DNA from: Microcaldota archaeon
GTDB taxonomy: Archaea > Micrarchaeota > Micrarchaeia > Anstonellales > Bilamarchaeaceae
DNA length: 64,000 nt
Direction: 5' to 3'
Assembly (NCBI GenBank): GCA_016212525.1
Contig: JACRGD010000005.1
Span: 1-64,000 of the forward strand
Shown piece after piece: positions 25,633 to 36,200 of the stretch (its first letter is position 1; each line of letters starts with the position of its first letter). The translations under genes were made by a program, and so were the position numbers. The notes beneath the pieces are model-generated. The model was not told the DNA's origin. It saw nothing but the letters and a program-made list of their open reading frames with translations, and made no database searches.

Positions 25633-27042
25633 ATGCCAAGAGCAAAGAAAAAATCTACCGAATCTCCTGCTGTGTCTTCTGAAGTTTCAAAATCTTCGCC
25701 TCCAATGAAGGTTGAGGAATCTAAATCTGGTCTTGTTGCGGTTAAGACTGCTCCAGTTCCGATGGTTGTTTCTCCGCCTGCTCAATCTCAACCTATGTCG
25801 TCCCCATCCGTCCCGTCTCCCTCTATAGAATACGATGCAATTGTCCTTGGTGGCGGTCCTTCTGGCTCTTCAACTACTATTTTCCTCTCAAAAGCAGGCA
25901 AAAAAGCCTTGCTTTTAGACAAACAAAAATTCCCCCGTGATAAGACCTGTGGTGATGGTATTTCCGGTCGATCCGTTCGGATGCTTACTGCACTGGGTGT
26001 TTATGATGATTTCAAAAACGTCGAACACCAGGACATGTACGGTGTAACGTTTTCTTCTCCAAATGGTACTGTTGCGCCAGTTTCTTCTCCAAAATCCAAA
26101 AACGAATCCCCTCCTGGTTTTGTTTGCCGAAGAGAAGTTTTCGATAATGTTTTGTTCCAAAATGCCAAGAGGCTCGCAACAAAGACGATCGAGGGATTTG
26201 TAGGAACCGATCTGATTATGGATGGTTCCAAAGTCGTAGGAGTAAAGGGCATGGTCGAGGGTAAAGAGCAAACCTTCCGGGCCAAGGTCGTAGTTGGTGC
26301 AGATGGCGCTGGCGGAATGACAAGTCGAAAGCTCAATGCATATCACAATGATGAAGATCATCTGTGCGCTGGAATTCGCTGTTACTATGAAAACGTGGGC
26401 GGAATGATTGATCAGATCGAACTCCACTTCGTCAAGGAGGCACTTCCGGGATACTTCTGGATCTTCCCACTTCCAAACGGCAAGGCGAACGTTGGTATTG
26501 GCATGGTTGTCTCTGACATGAAAAAGAAAAAGGTCAACTTGCAAAAAGTCATGTTTGATATAATCGCTAACAATCCTACCTTCAAAGACCGTTTCAAAGA
26601 TGCCAAGCGGACTACTGAGGTCAAGAGCTGGCTTCTTCCATTTGCATCCAAGCGAGTTAAGATGTCTGGCGATGGATATGTCCTGGTTGGAGATGCTGCA
26701 TCGTTGATCGATCCATTTACTGGTGAGGGTATCGGAAATGCCCTTACCTCCGGTCGAGCCGCTTCCACTGCGATAGTTGAGGCACTTAACAAAAATGATG
26801 TTTCTGCTGCAAGTCTGCACAAGTACGAAGACTTGCTTATGGCCGATATCGAAAAAGAGGTTAAGGACAACTACAAACTCCAAAAGATGGTTAAAGGCGA
26901 ATTTCTGCTTAACTTGATCGTCGGCAGGGCGAAAAAGAGCAAATACGTCCAGGGGGTCATCTCCAATGCACTCATCAATCCTGATGCACATAGCACTTTG
27001 AGTGATCCATTATTTGTTTTCAAGGCGCTCTTTGCACCTTAA
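25633..27042 (+). CDS. Geranylgeranyl reductase-family flavoprotein with Pro/Ser-rich N-terminus
   Basis: A 469-residue FAD enzyme. After a 65-residue Ser/Pro/Lys-rich N-terminal extension comes the Rossmann motif DAIVLGGGPSGSSTTIFLSKAG, then CGDGISGRSV, the VVVGADGAGG segment and GDAASLIDPFTGEGIGNAL near residue 355. This is the archaeal geranylgeranyl reductase family, which saturates isoprenoid chains of membrane lipids or related isoprenoids. Relatives start at the Rossmann strand, so the low-complexity tail is an addition. GGTGA lies about 6 nt before the ATG and there is a TATA-like TTATACTT upstream. Confidence 0.85.
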   Translation: MPRAKKKSTESPAVSSEVSKSSPPMKVEESKSGLVAVKTAPVPMVVSPPAQSQPMSSPSVPSPSIEYDAIVLGGGPSGSSTTIFLSKAGKKALLLDKQKFPRDKTCGDGISGRSVRMLTALGVYDDFKNVEHQDMYGVTFSSPNGTVAPVSSPKSKNESPPGFVCRREVFDNVLFQNAKRLATKTIEGFVGTDLIMDGSKVVGVKGMVEGKEQTFRAKVVVGADGAGGMTSRKLNAYHNDEDHLCAGIRCYYENVGGMIDQIELHFVKEALPGYFWIFPLPNGKANVGIGMVVSDMKKKKVNLQKVMFDIIANNPTFKDRFKDAKRTTEVKSWLLPFASKRVKMSGDGYVLVGDAASLIDPFTGEGIGNALTSGRAASTAIVEALNKNDVSAASLHKYEDLLMADIEKEVKDNYKLQKMVKGEFLLNLIVGRAKKSKYVQGVISNALINPDAHSTLSDPLFVFKALFAP

Positions 27043-27072
27043 CTTCCTTTTTTCTTTTCTATTTTTCTCTTA
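27043..27072 (+). terminator. T-rich terminator after the geranylgeranyl reductase
   Basis: Directly after the stop codon the plus strand has runs of six, four and five T in a pyrimidine tract, ending at the 3' end of the convergent hydrolase. No hairpin is seen. This fits an archaeal T-tract terminator. Confidence 0.5.
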
Positions 27073-27978
27073 CTATTCACATCCAAAAAACTGATCTAAT
27101 TTTCGATTAAATCCTTCTGGATCTTCGAACATTGGTCCATGCGAGCATTTTGGAAAATAGCTATGTTCTGAATTTGGAAACTTTGTTCTAAGTTCTTCTG
27201 CTGCCTTTCTATGTACAAAAAAATCCTTTCCTGAGCTGACAATCAGAGTTCGCAAAGTCATTTGCGGAACTTGAGCAAAAATATTATCTCCTTGTTCGAT
27301 CATGGCTTTAAGTGCCGCGCTAACTGCAGTCCTATTTGTAAGGAAATTACGATATAATTCTCCAAACGATCCTCGTTCATATCTGATTCCCATTGCTTGT
27401 ATGATCCTGTGTGTCAGCTCCTCTAAGACTGTCTGCTCTGCAAGTCTTCTTGCAATAAGTCCAAGTGTCCCCTCTGCATAACTATGCGCAAATAATTCTG
27501 GATCAAGGACAAGTAGCGGTGCCAATGGAAAATATCTAAGCGGATTTCCTGCTGGAGAGCATACGAACGTTAGTGTTCCTATTGCTGCTTTTGATTGGTG
27601 GCCTCTCGTCATCCCAAGCTGAACTAACCCTCCCATGCTATGAGCTACTAAGTGTACTTTTGCAAATCCCATTTGATTTATCAAATCTTGCAGATCTTTG
27701 GTTGCACTATCTAGATAATTTCCGCTGTCTACAAAAGTACTTCGACCCATTCCCTGTGCGTTATATAAAAAAAGATTCATTCTTCTTAGTGCTGATCTAT
27801 CAGGTCCTTTTGCATCTAATTGTCTTTGCCATTCTGACTTATATGTCGTTCCCCAGCCGTTGGTGAGAATAATTGTTTCTTTTGCTCCTCTGTCTCTAAA
27901 ATAATATTCGATGCATGCTCCCTGATTAGTATACATCCGGCCTTCATATCTCCTTTCGTATGGCAGGTGTAAATTCAT
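27073..27978 (-). CDS. Alpha/beta hydrolase
   Basis: A 301-residue alpha/beta-hydrolase fold. The nucleophile elbow is VHLVAHSMGGLVQLG, the likely acid is Asp in LIVSSGKDFFV and the catalytic His is in KCSHGPMFEDPEGF. The oxyanion region is LTNGWGTTYKSEW. The fold covers esterases, lipases and peptidases, so the substrate is open. TTATTTATATTTA at about 27997-28009 is about 25 nt upstream of the ATG, giving a leaderless transcript. The 3' end meets the convergent flavoprotein. Confidence 0.85.
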   Translation of the reverse strand: MNLHLPYERRYEGRMYTNQGACIEYYFRDRGAKETIILTNGWGTTYKSEWQRQLDAKGPDRSALRRMNLFLYNAQGMGRSTFVDSGNYLDSATKDLQDLINQMGFAKVHLVAHSMGGLVQLGMTRGHQSKAAIGTLTFVCSPAGNPLRYFPLAPLLVLDPELFAHSYAEGTLGLIARRLAEQTVLEELTHRIIQAMGIRYERGSFGELYRNFLTNRTAVSAALKAMIEQGDNIFAQVPQMTLRTLIVSSGKDFFVHRKAAEELRTKFPNSEHSYFPKCSHGPMFEDPEGFNRKLDQFFGCE

Positions 27979-28034
27979 GTTCTTTTATTGTGGGTAAATA
28001 TAAATAAGAATTTGTTTTAGAAAAAAATTGATTA

Positions 28035-28164
28035 TCCCGCTTGCCTGATTTGAACAAGCAACCTTCCCGTCTCCGAGCGGCCTTTAGGCCGCGAAGGAAA
28101 AACCTCGTAAAAAATCGAGTCAATCAAACTACAGCGGGACGCTCTACCGTTGAGCTAAAGCGGG
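28035..28164 (-). tRNA. tRNA-Tyr (GTA) with 58-nt intron
   Basis: Minus-strand cloverleaf: acceptor CCCGCTT/AAGCGGG, D arm GCTC/GAGC, anticodon stem TCCCG/CGGGA, loop CTGTAGA with anticodon GTA, variable AGGTT, T arm GCTTG-TTCAAAT-CAGGC and discriminator A. The intron spans 28071-28128 after position 37 and contains the hairpin GCGGCC-TAAA-GGCCGC. Mature length is 72 nt. No CCA is encoded. Confidence 0.93.
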
Positions 28165-28267
28165 GTAGAATCAGAATAAAAATGGAGAGAAGTACTTATA
28201 AACATTCATTTTGTCTCTTGGGCCTCTTTATCCCATGACTTCCAGATTTGACAACTTATGGCCAAAC

Positions 28268-28306
28268 TATATAAACGCATTGTTACATTTAGAATAACGA
28301 ACTTTT
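28268..28306 (+). promoter_or_regulatory. Promoter/operator shared with the paralog at 39 kb
   Basis: TATATAAA at 28268-28275 is followed by CATTGTTACAT and ATAACGAA. GTTA at 28282-28285 and TAAC at 28295-28298 form a dyad with a 9-nt spacer at the expected transcription start. 29 of 34 positions match the promoter at 39199-39232, which drives the paralogous gene. Confidence 0.65.
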
Positions 28307-28981
28307 ATGGCCTCTAATACTAGGTTTGCCCCATCTGCTGTTGCTGCAAAACTTGAGCATTTGGGTTTTCGTTTCATTCATTTCGAAGATAAACCTACAT
28401 TCCAGAAGGATTTTGGCAATGCGTGTGTGCTTGTAGAATTACTTGATCGTCCCGAATCATCACTCCCAAGCCGTGTCGGAGGTGGTTTTCGTGTGCCCTT
28501 TGGAGTTGCTGGCGATTTTTCGCTTGATTATTCTCCTCCAGCATCATCTCGAACTGTGGATGATCCACATACAATATCCAGGATTCTTTATCAGCATGAT
28601 CTTGGCCCATCTGCCAGCGAAGCTTTGGTTCGGTCGCTTGGAACAAAAGACCATCTGGTTCTAGAAGATGGTTCTACCTACTGTGCTTTTTTGAATTCGG
28701 GGCTTGAATTGGAGCAAACAATTGCAGGTGCTCCTGTGCTCTCTTCCCGTTTGGATCAATTTGCCCGAAATCACGATGGTGTGTGTGCGATTTTGGAAGA
28801 TCTTGATGCCTATGCTCAGATTGATCCTGTGGCCCGTGGTCTTCTTAAGGTTAACAATCCTCATGGCGAATTGCTTAGTGCGTATTGTGATCGAATTGCC
28901 CAGCGTGTCTTGAGCAATGTTTATTCTTATCTCGAAGATTTATTGGGTCTTATTGCCGATCGTGCGGTCATCGATCTTTAA
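28307..28981 (+). CDS. Orphan protein, member A of a two-gene paralog family
   Basis: A 224-residue soluble protein of unknown function, with a paralog at 39237-39923. The two align over their length. The most conserved parts are the N-terminal A-x-x-AAKL-x-x-x-GF, the middle SEALVRSLGTKDH and DGSTYCAF. There is no signal peptide or membrane helix; the C-terminal half is helical. The DGSTYCA motif, with a conserved Cys, is the best candidate for an active or binding site. Its promoter and operator-like dyad are shared with the paralog, so the two should be co-regulated. Member A ends 4 nt inside the convergent lipoprotein gene. Confidence 0.75.
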   Translation: MASNTRFAPSAVAAKLEHLGFRFIHFEDKPTFQKDFGNACVLVELLDRPESSLPSRVGGGFRVPFGVAGDFSLDYSPPASSRTVDDPHTISRILYQHDLGPSASEALVRSLGTKDHLVLEDGSTYCAFLNSGLELEQTIAGAPVLSSRLDQFARNHDGVCAILEDLDAYAQIDPVARGLLKVNNPHGELLSAYCDRIAQRVLSNVYSYLEDLLGLIADRAVIDL

Positions 28982-29418
28982 TGCCCGAACTTTAATTGTA
29001 GTTGCCTTTCTTGTCCCTGCGAATCTTTCACCTCATAAATCAGCCAGATAAAATCAGGTCTTCCTTCCTCTCCTTCGATTGGCCCGTCAACGGTTTTTCC
29101 ATCCCAGCCATTTAGAACTAATCTTTTTGTTGGCTCGTATGGTTCGGTTTCCCATCTTTCCCAATCTTGAGAGCTTATTGTTTCTATTTTCCAGCTTCCA
29201 CTTGAGCTGCCAAACTGCCAATTTCCATCTTCTTTGATCTCAAGTTTGCGTGAACTTAGTTTACTATAATCTACTTCCCCCTTGTAGTTTGTAGTAGCCG
29301 GATATATTCTCCAGCTGCCAACTAAACCTGTTTCATCTTTAGAACTGTTCTCTGTACATCCAAAAATAATCAACAGTAAGAAAAATACGAATCCTAATGC
29401 GATCAGATTTTTTGTCAT
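28978..29418 (-). CDS. Small lipoprotein, unknown function
   Basis: A 146-residue protein with a lipoprotein signal: TKNLIALGFVFFLLLIIFGC with the lipid-modified Cys after IIFG. The mature part carries a lipocalin/META-like beta pattern (GLVGSWRIYPATT; RKLEIKEDGNWQFGSSSGSWKIE; KRLVLNGWDGKTV), rich in Trp. The start ATG overlaps the stop of the upstream lipoprotein gene by 3 nt, so the two are translated together. In-frame codons further upstream lie inside that gene and would bury the signal. Confidence 0.75.
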   Translation of the reverse strand: MTKNLIALGFVFFLLLIIFGCTENSSKDETGLVGSWRIYPATTNYKGEVDYSKLSSRKLEIKEDGNWQFGSSSGSWKIETISSQDWERWETEPYEPTKRLVLNGWDGKTVDGPIEGEEGRPDFIWLIYEVKDSQGQERQLQLKFGH

Positions 29419-30173
29419 TTTGTGGCCTCTGGGCACATTGGGGCACGTTCGCAATTGTGGCAAGCATTTTTCATTTTTGATTCAATAATTTTTGCATATC
29501 TGTCTGCATCTGCCTGATTTATTGTGTTATCTGGGCCTGTAAGTTCGAAATTCGCAAATACATTTCCAATGTAGAACCTATATTCGTAAGCACTGATTTT
29601 TCCAGCCTGGGGATTTTCAGGGTCGTCAAAATTTACCAAAAATGCCGCGCTTCTATCTCCTAAATTTACGGCATTTTTAAGCTCAGTGGCGTTTTGGTCT
29701 CTAAAGTTTTTTATGATACTGTTCATCTGGCAGTCCATTTTAGACATGTTCTGGTAAAATGATAATCCTGCATATATGCTATTAAGTGGTCTTGACTCAT
29801 TGTCTAATTTTTCATAATATCTTTCATATACTGCAAACCATCCTGCTCTGGTTATGTTCTGTGCTTCTGCCGGATCTCCTGTATAATCTGTTGCATTATA
29901 TGTCATGCCTGTTTTGTTTTGCCTTAGCATATAATCCAAAGGTATTTCATTCGAACTGAGACTGAATTCGACCATGTCCCCGGCTTCACGTACGAGTCTA
30001 TTTTTTTGGGGCATGATATTTGTGTTGCTCTCTGTCGTCTGATTTTTAGTAATGGTTTGACTATCAATCTGATCTGGTATCGTTGTTGTTTTTTCGTTTA
30101 CACAGCCTACGCTGAAAAGCATAATTAGTAATGCTCCTATTAGAATTCCGATTTTTCCAATGGGACGTTTCAT
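29415..30173 (-). CDS. Lipoprotein, unknown function
   Basis: A 252-residue protein with signal peptide and lipobox (GILIGALLIMLFSVGC). A Thr/Asn/Gln-rich linker of about 45 residues follows, then a folded domain (GWFAVYERYYEK; SIYAGLSFYQNMSKMDC; SAYEYRFYIGNVFANFEL), ending with Cys residues (CHNCERAPMC). Several N-x-S/T sequons suggest N-glycosylation. It is the first gene of a two-lipoprotein unit, divergent from the giant protease gene, with which it seems to share a TATA box 27 nt from this ATG. Confidence 0.78.
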   Translation of the reverse strand: MKRPIGKIGILIGALLIMLFSVGCVNEKTTTIPDQIDSQTITKNQTTESNTNIMPQKNRLVREAGDMVEFSLSSNEIPLDYMLRQNKTGMTYNATDYTGDPAEAQNITRAGWFAVYERYYEKLDNESRPLNSIYAGLSFYQNMSKMDCQMNSIIKNFRDQNATELKNAVNLGDRSAAFLVNFDDPENPQAGKISAYEYRFYIGNVFANFELTGPDNTINQADADRYAKIIESKMKNACHNCERAPMCPEATK

Positions 30174-30194
30174 GTACTTTGAACCTGTGGAATG

Positions 30195-30206
30195 TTTTTA
30201 TATTTT
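30195..30206. promoter_or_regulatory. Shared TATA box of a divergent pair
   Basis: TTTTTATATTTT is almost symmetric and reads AAAATATAAAAA on the minus strand. Its centre is about 24 nt before the GTG at 30224 (plus) and 27 nt before the ATG at 30173 (minus). One box can therefore serve two leaderless transcripts. Confidence 0.55.
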
Positions 30207-30223
30207 CTCTTTGCTTGCAACTT

Positions 30224-33200
30224 GTGAAAAATTTAGATTTGATTTTTCTTGGTGTTGTTTTAATCGGACTGATTTTGGCAGGTGGATTTGTTTTTTTAAC
30301 TCCATCTGAGCTTAAGAACCCCTCTGGACAGGCATCTTCTCCAGGTACAAATATCCGTCCCACAATCAATCCTAATGACCTAGATGCCGATGGACTACCA
30401 GATAATCTGGATAATTGTCCTTCTATCAAAAATCCCTCTCAGGAAGATTCGGATTCCGATGGCAAGGGCGACCTGTGCGATATAAATCTATATACCAATT
30501 TTGGAATATTTGATCCTGCTAACGAAACCTCTCCTATCCCATCCGAACTTATGGTCCAAAACGAAACTGGTTATTATCTTGTCCAGCTTTACGATCGTGC
30601 TGGCACCGAGAATATTCGCTCCAAAGGCGAAATTCTGGGTTCTGTTCCAAAAGATGCGCTAGTTTTGAAAACTGGCCTTAGTCTCTCTGATTTGAGATCG
30701 CTCCCCTATGTTCGGTATGTGCAGGTTTACCAGCCAGCATACAAGCTTTCCCAAGATCTCGTATCTCTCTATCGTGCTGGTCAGCTTTCAAAGAGTTCTC
30801 TGGATATCTGGGTCACTGTCTTTGGATCTGATTCGAGTGCTTTGGAAGATCTTTCTGCTTTTGGACGACCCAAAAAAGTTACTGATGCGGTTTTTGAACT
30901 GTCTAATACAAGTGGCGTAGATGTTTTGTCCATCATAAAAATCCCCTCTGTTCAGTTTGTCGAACTAAAACCTCATGATGAACTTGCCAATGCAGTTGCA
31001 CAATCAACCGTTCATGTTATCGATCCTAGTGATGGCGTCTCAAACATTTACGGATTAACTGGTGCTGGCCAGTTCGTTGCTGTTGCAGATACTGGTCTTG
31101 ATACTGGTGTGCTTGCCACGTTGAATCCTGATTTTGCCGGTCGTGTTGTTGGTACTTATTCTTCGTCCGTTATGAATTCAGCAGACCCAAATGCGCGTCC
31201 TCTTTGGAGCGATCTTTTTAGTGGCCACGGAACCCATGTTGCAGGAACTGTTTTGGGCAGTGGCGTAAACTCGGCCGGCGTCTGGAAAGGTGCTGCACCT
31301 TTGTCAAGTCTTATCTTCATGTCGATCGAGGGAACTGGCGGTGCCTGGTCTGGAGTGCCTGCTGATTTTAAGAAAATGCTGACTTTGGCATACTCTGATC
31401 CAAACCGGCCAAAAATAATGACTAATAGCTGGGGTACTAGGGGTGTGTCTTATGGTACTCCAGCAAAACAACTCGATGAATACTCGTTCGATCATAAGGA
31501 TTTTCTTGTCTTATTTGCAGCTGGAAATGAAGGTCCTCTTGCAACTACTCTTCGTGATAAGGCACACTCAAAAAATGCCCTGGTGGTGGGAGCTAGCGAG
31601 AAACTAATGTTCACTACTGGAGGCGGGGTTTTTCCAAATTCTGACGATCTAAATGATATGGCAAACTTTAGCAGTCGTGGCCCTGCCCTTGGAGGCAGAA
31701 TAAAGCCAGATATATCCGCTCCCGGAACCTGGATATTTTCGGTTCGCTCAAGTGCTTGTCAGGGTGGCGCAAGTCCCTGTAATGGCTGGGGGCTTGCCGG
31801 TGGTCCTGTTGGCGGGGGTTTTGGTGTTCTTCCTGGTGGTGCTGCACTATCTCCAACTTATTTCTTTATGGGCGGAACTTCCATGGCTACTCCGCTTGTT
31901 GCCGGCTCGGCCGCTTTGACTCGTGAATATTATCAAAGATTCAAACGGTATTCGACTCCCTCTTCAGCACTAATAAAAGCAACTCTGATAAATGGCGCAG
32001 AAGATATGCCCTCAACCGGGAATGCCGGCTCTTCAACCGGTCCTATTCCAAATAATGATGAGGGATTTGGAAGGATGAATCTTGCAAATTCACTTTTTCC
32101 CGGCGGAACTCAAAATAGGATGAAATACTTTGAAGGTGCAAACTTCACAGATGATGAAGAAACGGACTATGTTTCTTATCTGATCCGGACAAATCAGCAG
32201 TTTCCCCTAAGCGCTACTTTGGTTTGGACTGATGATAATGGATATTTTGTGAGCAACGGTTTCCTGGTTAATGATCTGGATCTTAAGGCGACTTCCCCCT
32301 CTGGAATTAAATACGCCGGAAATCAGATTGGATTAGATGGACAATCGACTCCCAATTCTGCGGCTAAGGATTCGGTAAATAATGTCGAGCGAATTGTTCT
32401 TGGCGGATCAGGTCCCTCTGGCCATCCAGAAGATGGTTTTTACAATATAACTGTCCGCTCATACGATCTTTATGCATTGACTTCCGGACAGGACTATGCA
32501 CTTGTAGTTAGTCAGAGCGTCGGAGTTGACAGTGCATCCAAAACCCAGACCTATTGGTATAATTTTACCTCTAATGATGTTCGTGTAAGTGCGGTCGGGT
32601 TAAACTCGAACGAGAGTGTCGATGTTATTGTTCAATCTTTCAATGGTCCCTCTTATTGGCACAACGGAATCGTTCTTAACTCAAACATTACTTCAAATAT
32701 CACGACAATTAAAGCCGATGAAAACGGAACTATAAACTCCTCCTCATCATCGGTCTGGATCGCTCCTTCAAACTGGATTTATTATGGAGCTGGCGATGGT
32801 CGATACAACTTAGTTCTCGATCGAAAGACTCGGGGTACTTTTGAAATCAAGGACGATCTTGTTGATTACTATAATAAGACTGGTTTTAGGGTTCAGGCCA
32901 TCTCCGCAAGCGACAAAAACAAATCAATTCGCAAAATCTACACTTCTTCAGATCCATATGTCTATGCCTTTGGTGGTGGTTTTGCCCCCGCTGGAATTGC
33001 AGATATATATCTACTTCCCTCGCCCACTAGCGGGTTTGACCCGTTCTATCTCCGCTCGACTGTTGGTGCTGATGGTATAGGTTCATTTAATGTTCGCCTG
33101 CTTAGCAGTCCATCTAATTATATCTACAGATCTGCTCATGCAGATATCTATTCGATTCAGGCCGATACCAATACAACAAATGGTCTATTTAGGTCAGAAG

Positions 33201-36200
33201 AAGATAGCAAAGACCAGGTTTTAATTGATGAAATGGAGCGGGCGGTTTTATCAGCCCCGCTTTCAGAGGGGTCAGTTGGTCAGGGTGTAATACAGCTCCA
33301 ATTTTTCCTAAATTCACAGTCTTTGCGGACCCCTGTGAACGGATCATTCTCAAGTGACACTAAAGATGCGCTTAACCTCTACTTCAAGAGTAGGGCGCTT
33401 CCAGAAGATGGGGCCGTACATTCATCAGATCTTCCTAAAATCCGCGATGATGCGCTAAGGAGTTTCCGGGTTTTTGCCACTGCTGCTACAAATGGGGCCG
33501 ATCAGATACGAAGGGTTTTTGTTCCTCGTGAATCAGTCTATGCCCGCGGTGCAGGTTTGATTAGCGCAAAAAATGTAACTGTTTATGTAGTAAAGCACAA
33601 CGATTCGCTCAAAGATGGCGATTTACTTTCAGATGTATCAAGTGATGGGCCTAACATCGCAACTCCAAATGAAGCAGGCCTTTTCTCTAGTCTTTTGGTC
33701 TTTGATAATATCACTTCCTTCAATGTCGGCTATTACGATTTGATAATCGATACTGATGGAAATGGCAAATACAACTCAAGTGTCGATACAAAAGACGGAA
33801 TCGGCCTATATGCTCTTACGGAAGAGATTTCTTCCGGTTCAACAATTTCACTTAACTCCAGGGGCGATTCGATTTTTGAAGCAGAAACCTTCCTTAAGGT
33901 TTTTTGGAACCCGGTGATTGTTCCAGATCGGATCTTCGACTCCACATCTATTAGTGCTCTAGTTGCATATCAAAAGAGCCGAGGTCTTGCCCCAAACGGA
34001 ATCATTGATAGAGAAACAATGGCCAAAATGAAATCCGAAGCATTGATCAGCTTCAGAATTGAGGCAGTAGAATCAAGTGATGATCAGGCCCAGATAAAAA
34101 GCGTTTTTATTCCTTATGAAAATCCAGTGGTTGAGCAGGATCCGGTTTGCACTAATGAAGATCGGCTTCGTGCTGCCAATGCACTTGAGGGTCTCCACAC
34201 TACTGTCGCGGAAAAACGGTCTTCGATCTATGCACTTGGCGGCGGATTCATCGCAAATAAAAAATCCAAGGTCTATGTAGTTAATGAGAGTTCCTGGATT
34301 GATGGCAAGAAACTTAATGACGAATCCGGTGGTGCAGAGGAAATAGTTACTGATGCAAAAGGTCAGATAATTAATACTCAAATCTGGAAGGACATCGAGC
34401 GAAAAAATGCAGGGCTTTATGATGTTATTGTTGATGTGGACTCAGATGGCTACTTTAACGATTCGGTTGCCAGTAAAGATACGGCAGATCAACTAATCCC
34501 ATGGGGACTAGCGATTCCAAAAGTCGATTCATCAGATCAAACTGGACAAATTAAAGATATCTTTATTGGAGATGATATGATCTATGCAAAGGGGATAGGG
34601 TTCCCCCCCGGCGAATCGTTCGATGTTTATGTTGTCAAAGATAATCGTTCGCTAAAAGATGGGGACGTGTTTAGTGAAAAGGACGTTTCCGAGCAAGTAG
34701 AAAAGGGTAGTGTTGCAGATGGCAAGGGCGAATTTTTAATTCCAGTTTGGCTTGAGACTAAAGTCGGACGCTATGATATTATTGTTGATCGGGACAAAAA
34801 CGGAATTTTCAATGGTACAATCGATGTGATCGATGCAGTAAAATCTACTGGCTTTGAGGTTCGGTCCAACTGGACCTTTATGGTCTATATGGCTGCTGAA
34901 AAAGATCTTCGGGACGAAGCGATCGCAGACCTAAACGAAATGGAATTAATCGGTTCGAACAAGCACGTTTCTGTAGTTGTACAAGTCGATACTTCTTCGA
35001 GCCCTAATGGAGCTACAACAATCGTGCAACAACTCAACTCCACACCAACCCGATTATATGTACGCAAAGATTCCGATCCAATCAAACTCAACTCAACTCT
35101 AATGATGCAGCTTCAGGAAACGAGTATGGGCAGTGCTGAGACATTGCTTGACTTTACAAAATGGGCATCATCCTGCTATCCTGGAGAAAACTATGTCCTT
35201 GTTTTATGGGGAGATGGGGATTCTTGGAAAGTGAATCCTTCAGTTCCCACTGGTCTTCTTACAGATACCGAACCAGCAAAGGATGCAATGGATATGAGCG
35301 AACTAAAGTCCGCAGCAGACTCGATGACTGCGTCTCTTAATGGAACTCGTCTTGGTATATTTGCATTCGATGCACCATTAATGGCCAGTGTTGAAGTTGC
35401 AGCTCAGATCAAGAATACCAGTGACATAATGGTTGCATCTGAGGGCACTAAAGCGGTTATTGGGAAAGAATCTCCCACCAAAAAAGGAACAATCGATTGG
35501 AATTATGAGGATGTTCTAAAACGCCTTAATCACAATCCAAAGCAGAGTATGCGTGACTTCTCAAAGGAGATCGTTGCGCATGCAAAAGACGCAAAACTCG
35601 ACACGCTTTCATCTATCTCGCTAACTGGAATCGATGCCCTAATTAAGGAAATCGATTCGCTCGCTTCACCATCTAATTTACGTGGAAATATGATGCCCGA
35701 TTTCGCTCCTGCTTCCTGTCCGCCGTATCTTGGGTCAACTCGATCAGGTCTCTTTGATTACAATGGTGCGGATCAATATTCTGACAATGTCCAAATCGGT
35801 CTTCTTAAGGCAAGATTGGCAAGCCAGACCATGGGCGGAGTAATTGGTTATTCGGTTCAGAAATATGCATACGATCTGGATAATACTCCTGAGGGAGCAG
35901 CTCTTGCTCCTCTTAGACGGACAAAGGACGATCCGGTCTGGGGAGACATTGACATTGTTGATCTTTCTGACCTCTCATCAAAAATTGTCGCTTCCGGTGA
36001 AATTAAATCATCATACAAATCACATGCGCCGACAATTGTTTCTATGCTTGCAAAAGGCGGGCCGATAATTATTGATGAATACCATAGCCCAGCATTCGCC
36101 AATGCGTATGGCCTTTCCATTTACTACCCATTCCAGCAAAAGCGCTCTGGTGCCGATCCACTCCACGAATATTCTTACGATTCACCATCTGATCTTTCAT

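Noticed and set aside
25915..26991. Long antisense open frame opposite the geranylgeranyl reductase-family gene
   Set aside because: It has no recognisable motif or start signal and lies wholly opposite a gene with clear family motifs; codon bias of the real gene explains it.
30131..30223. N-terminal extension of the giant protease from an ATG at 30131
   Set aside because: It would run through the divergent lipoprotein start and the shared TATA box and would put extra residues before the membrane anchor. The GTG at 30224 fits better.
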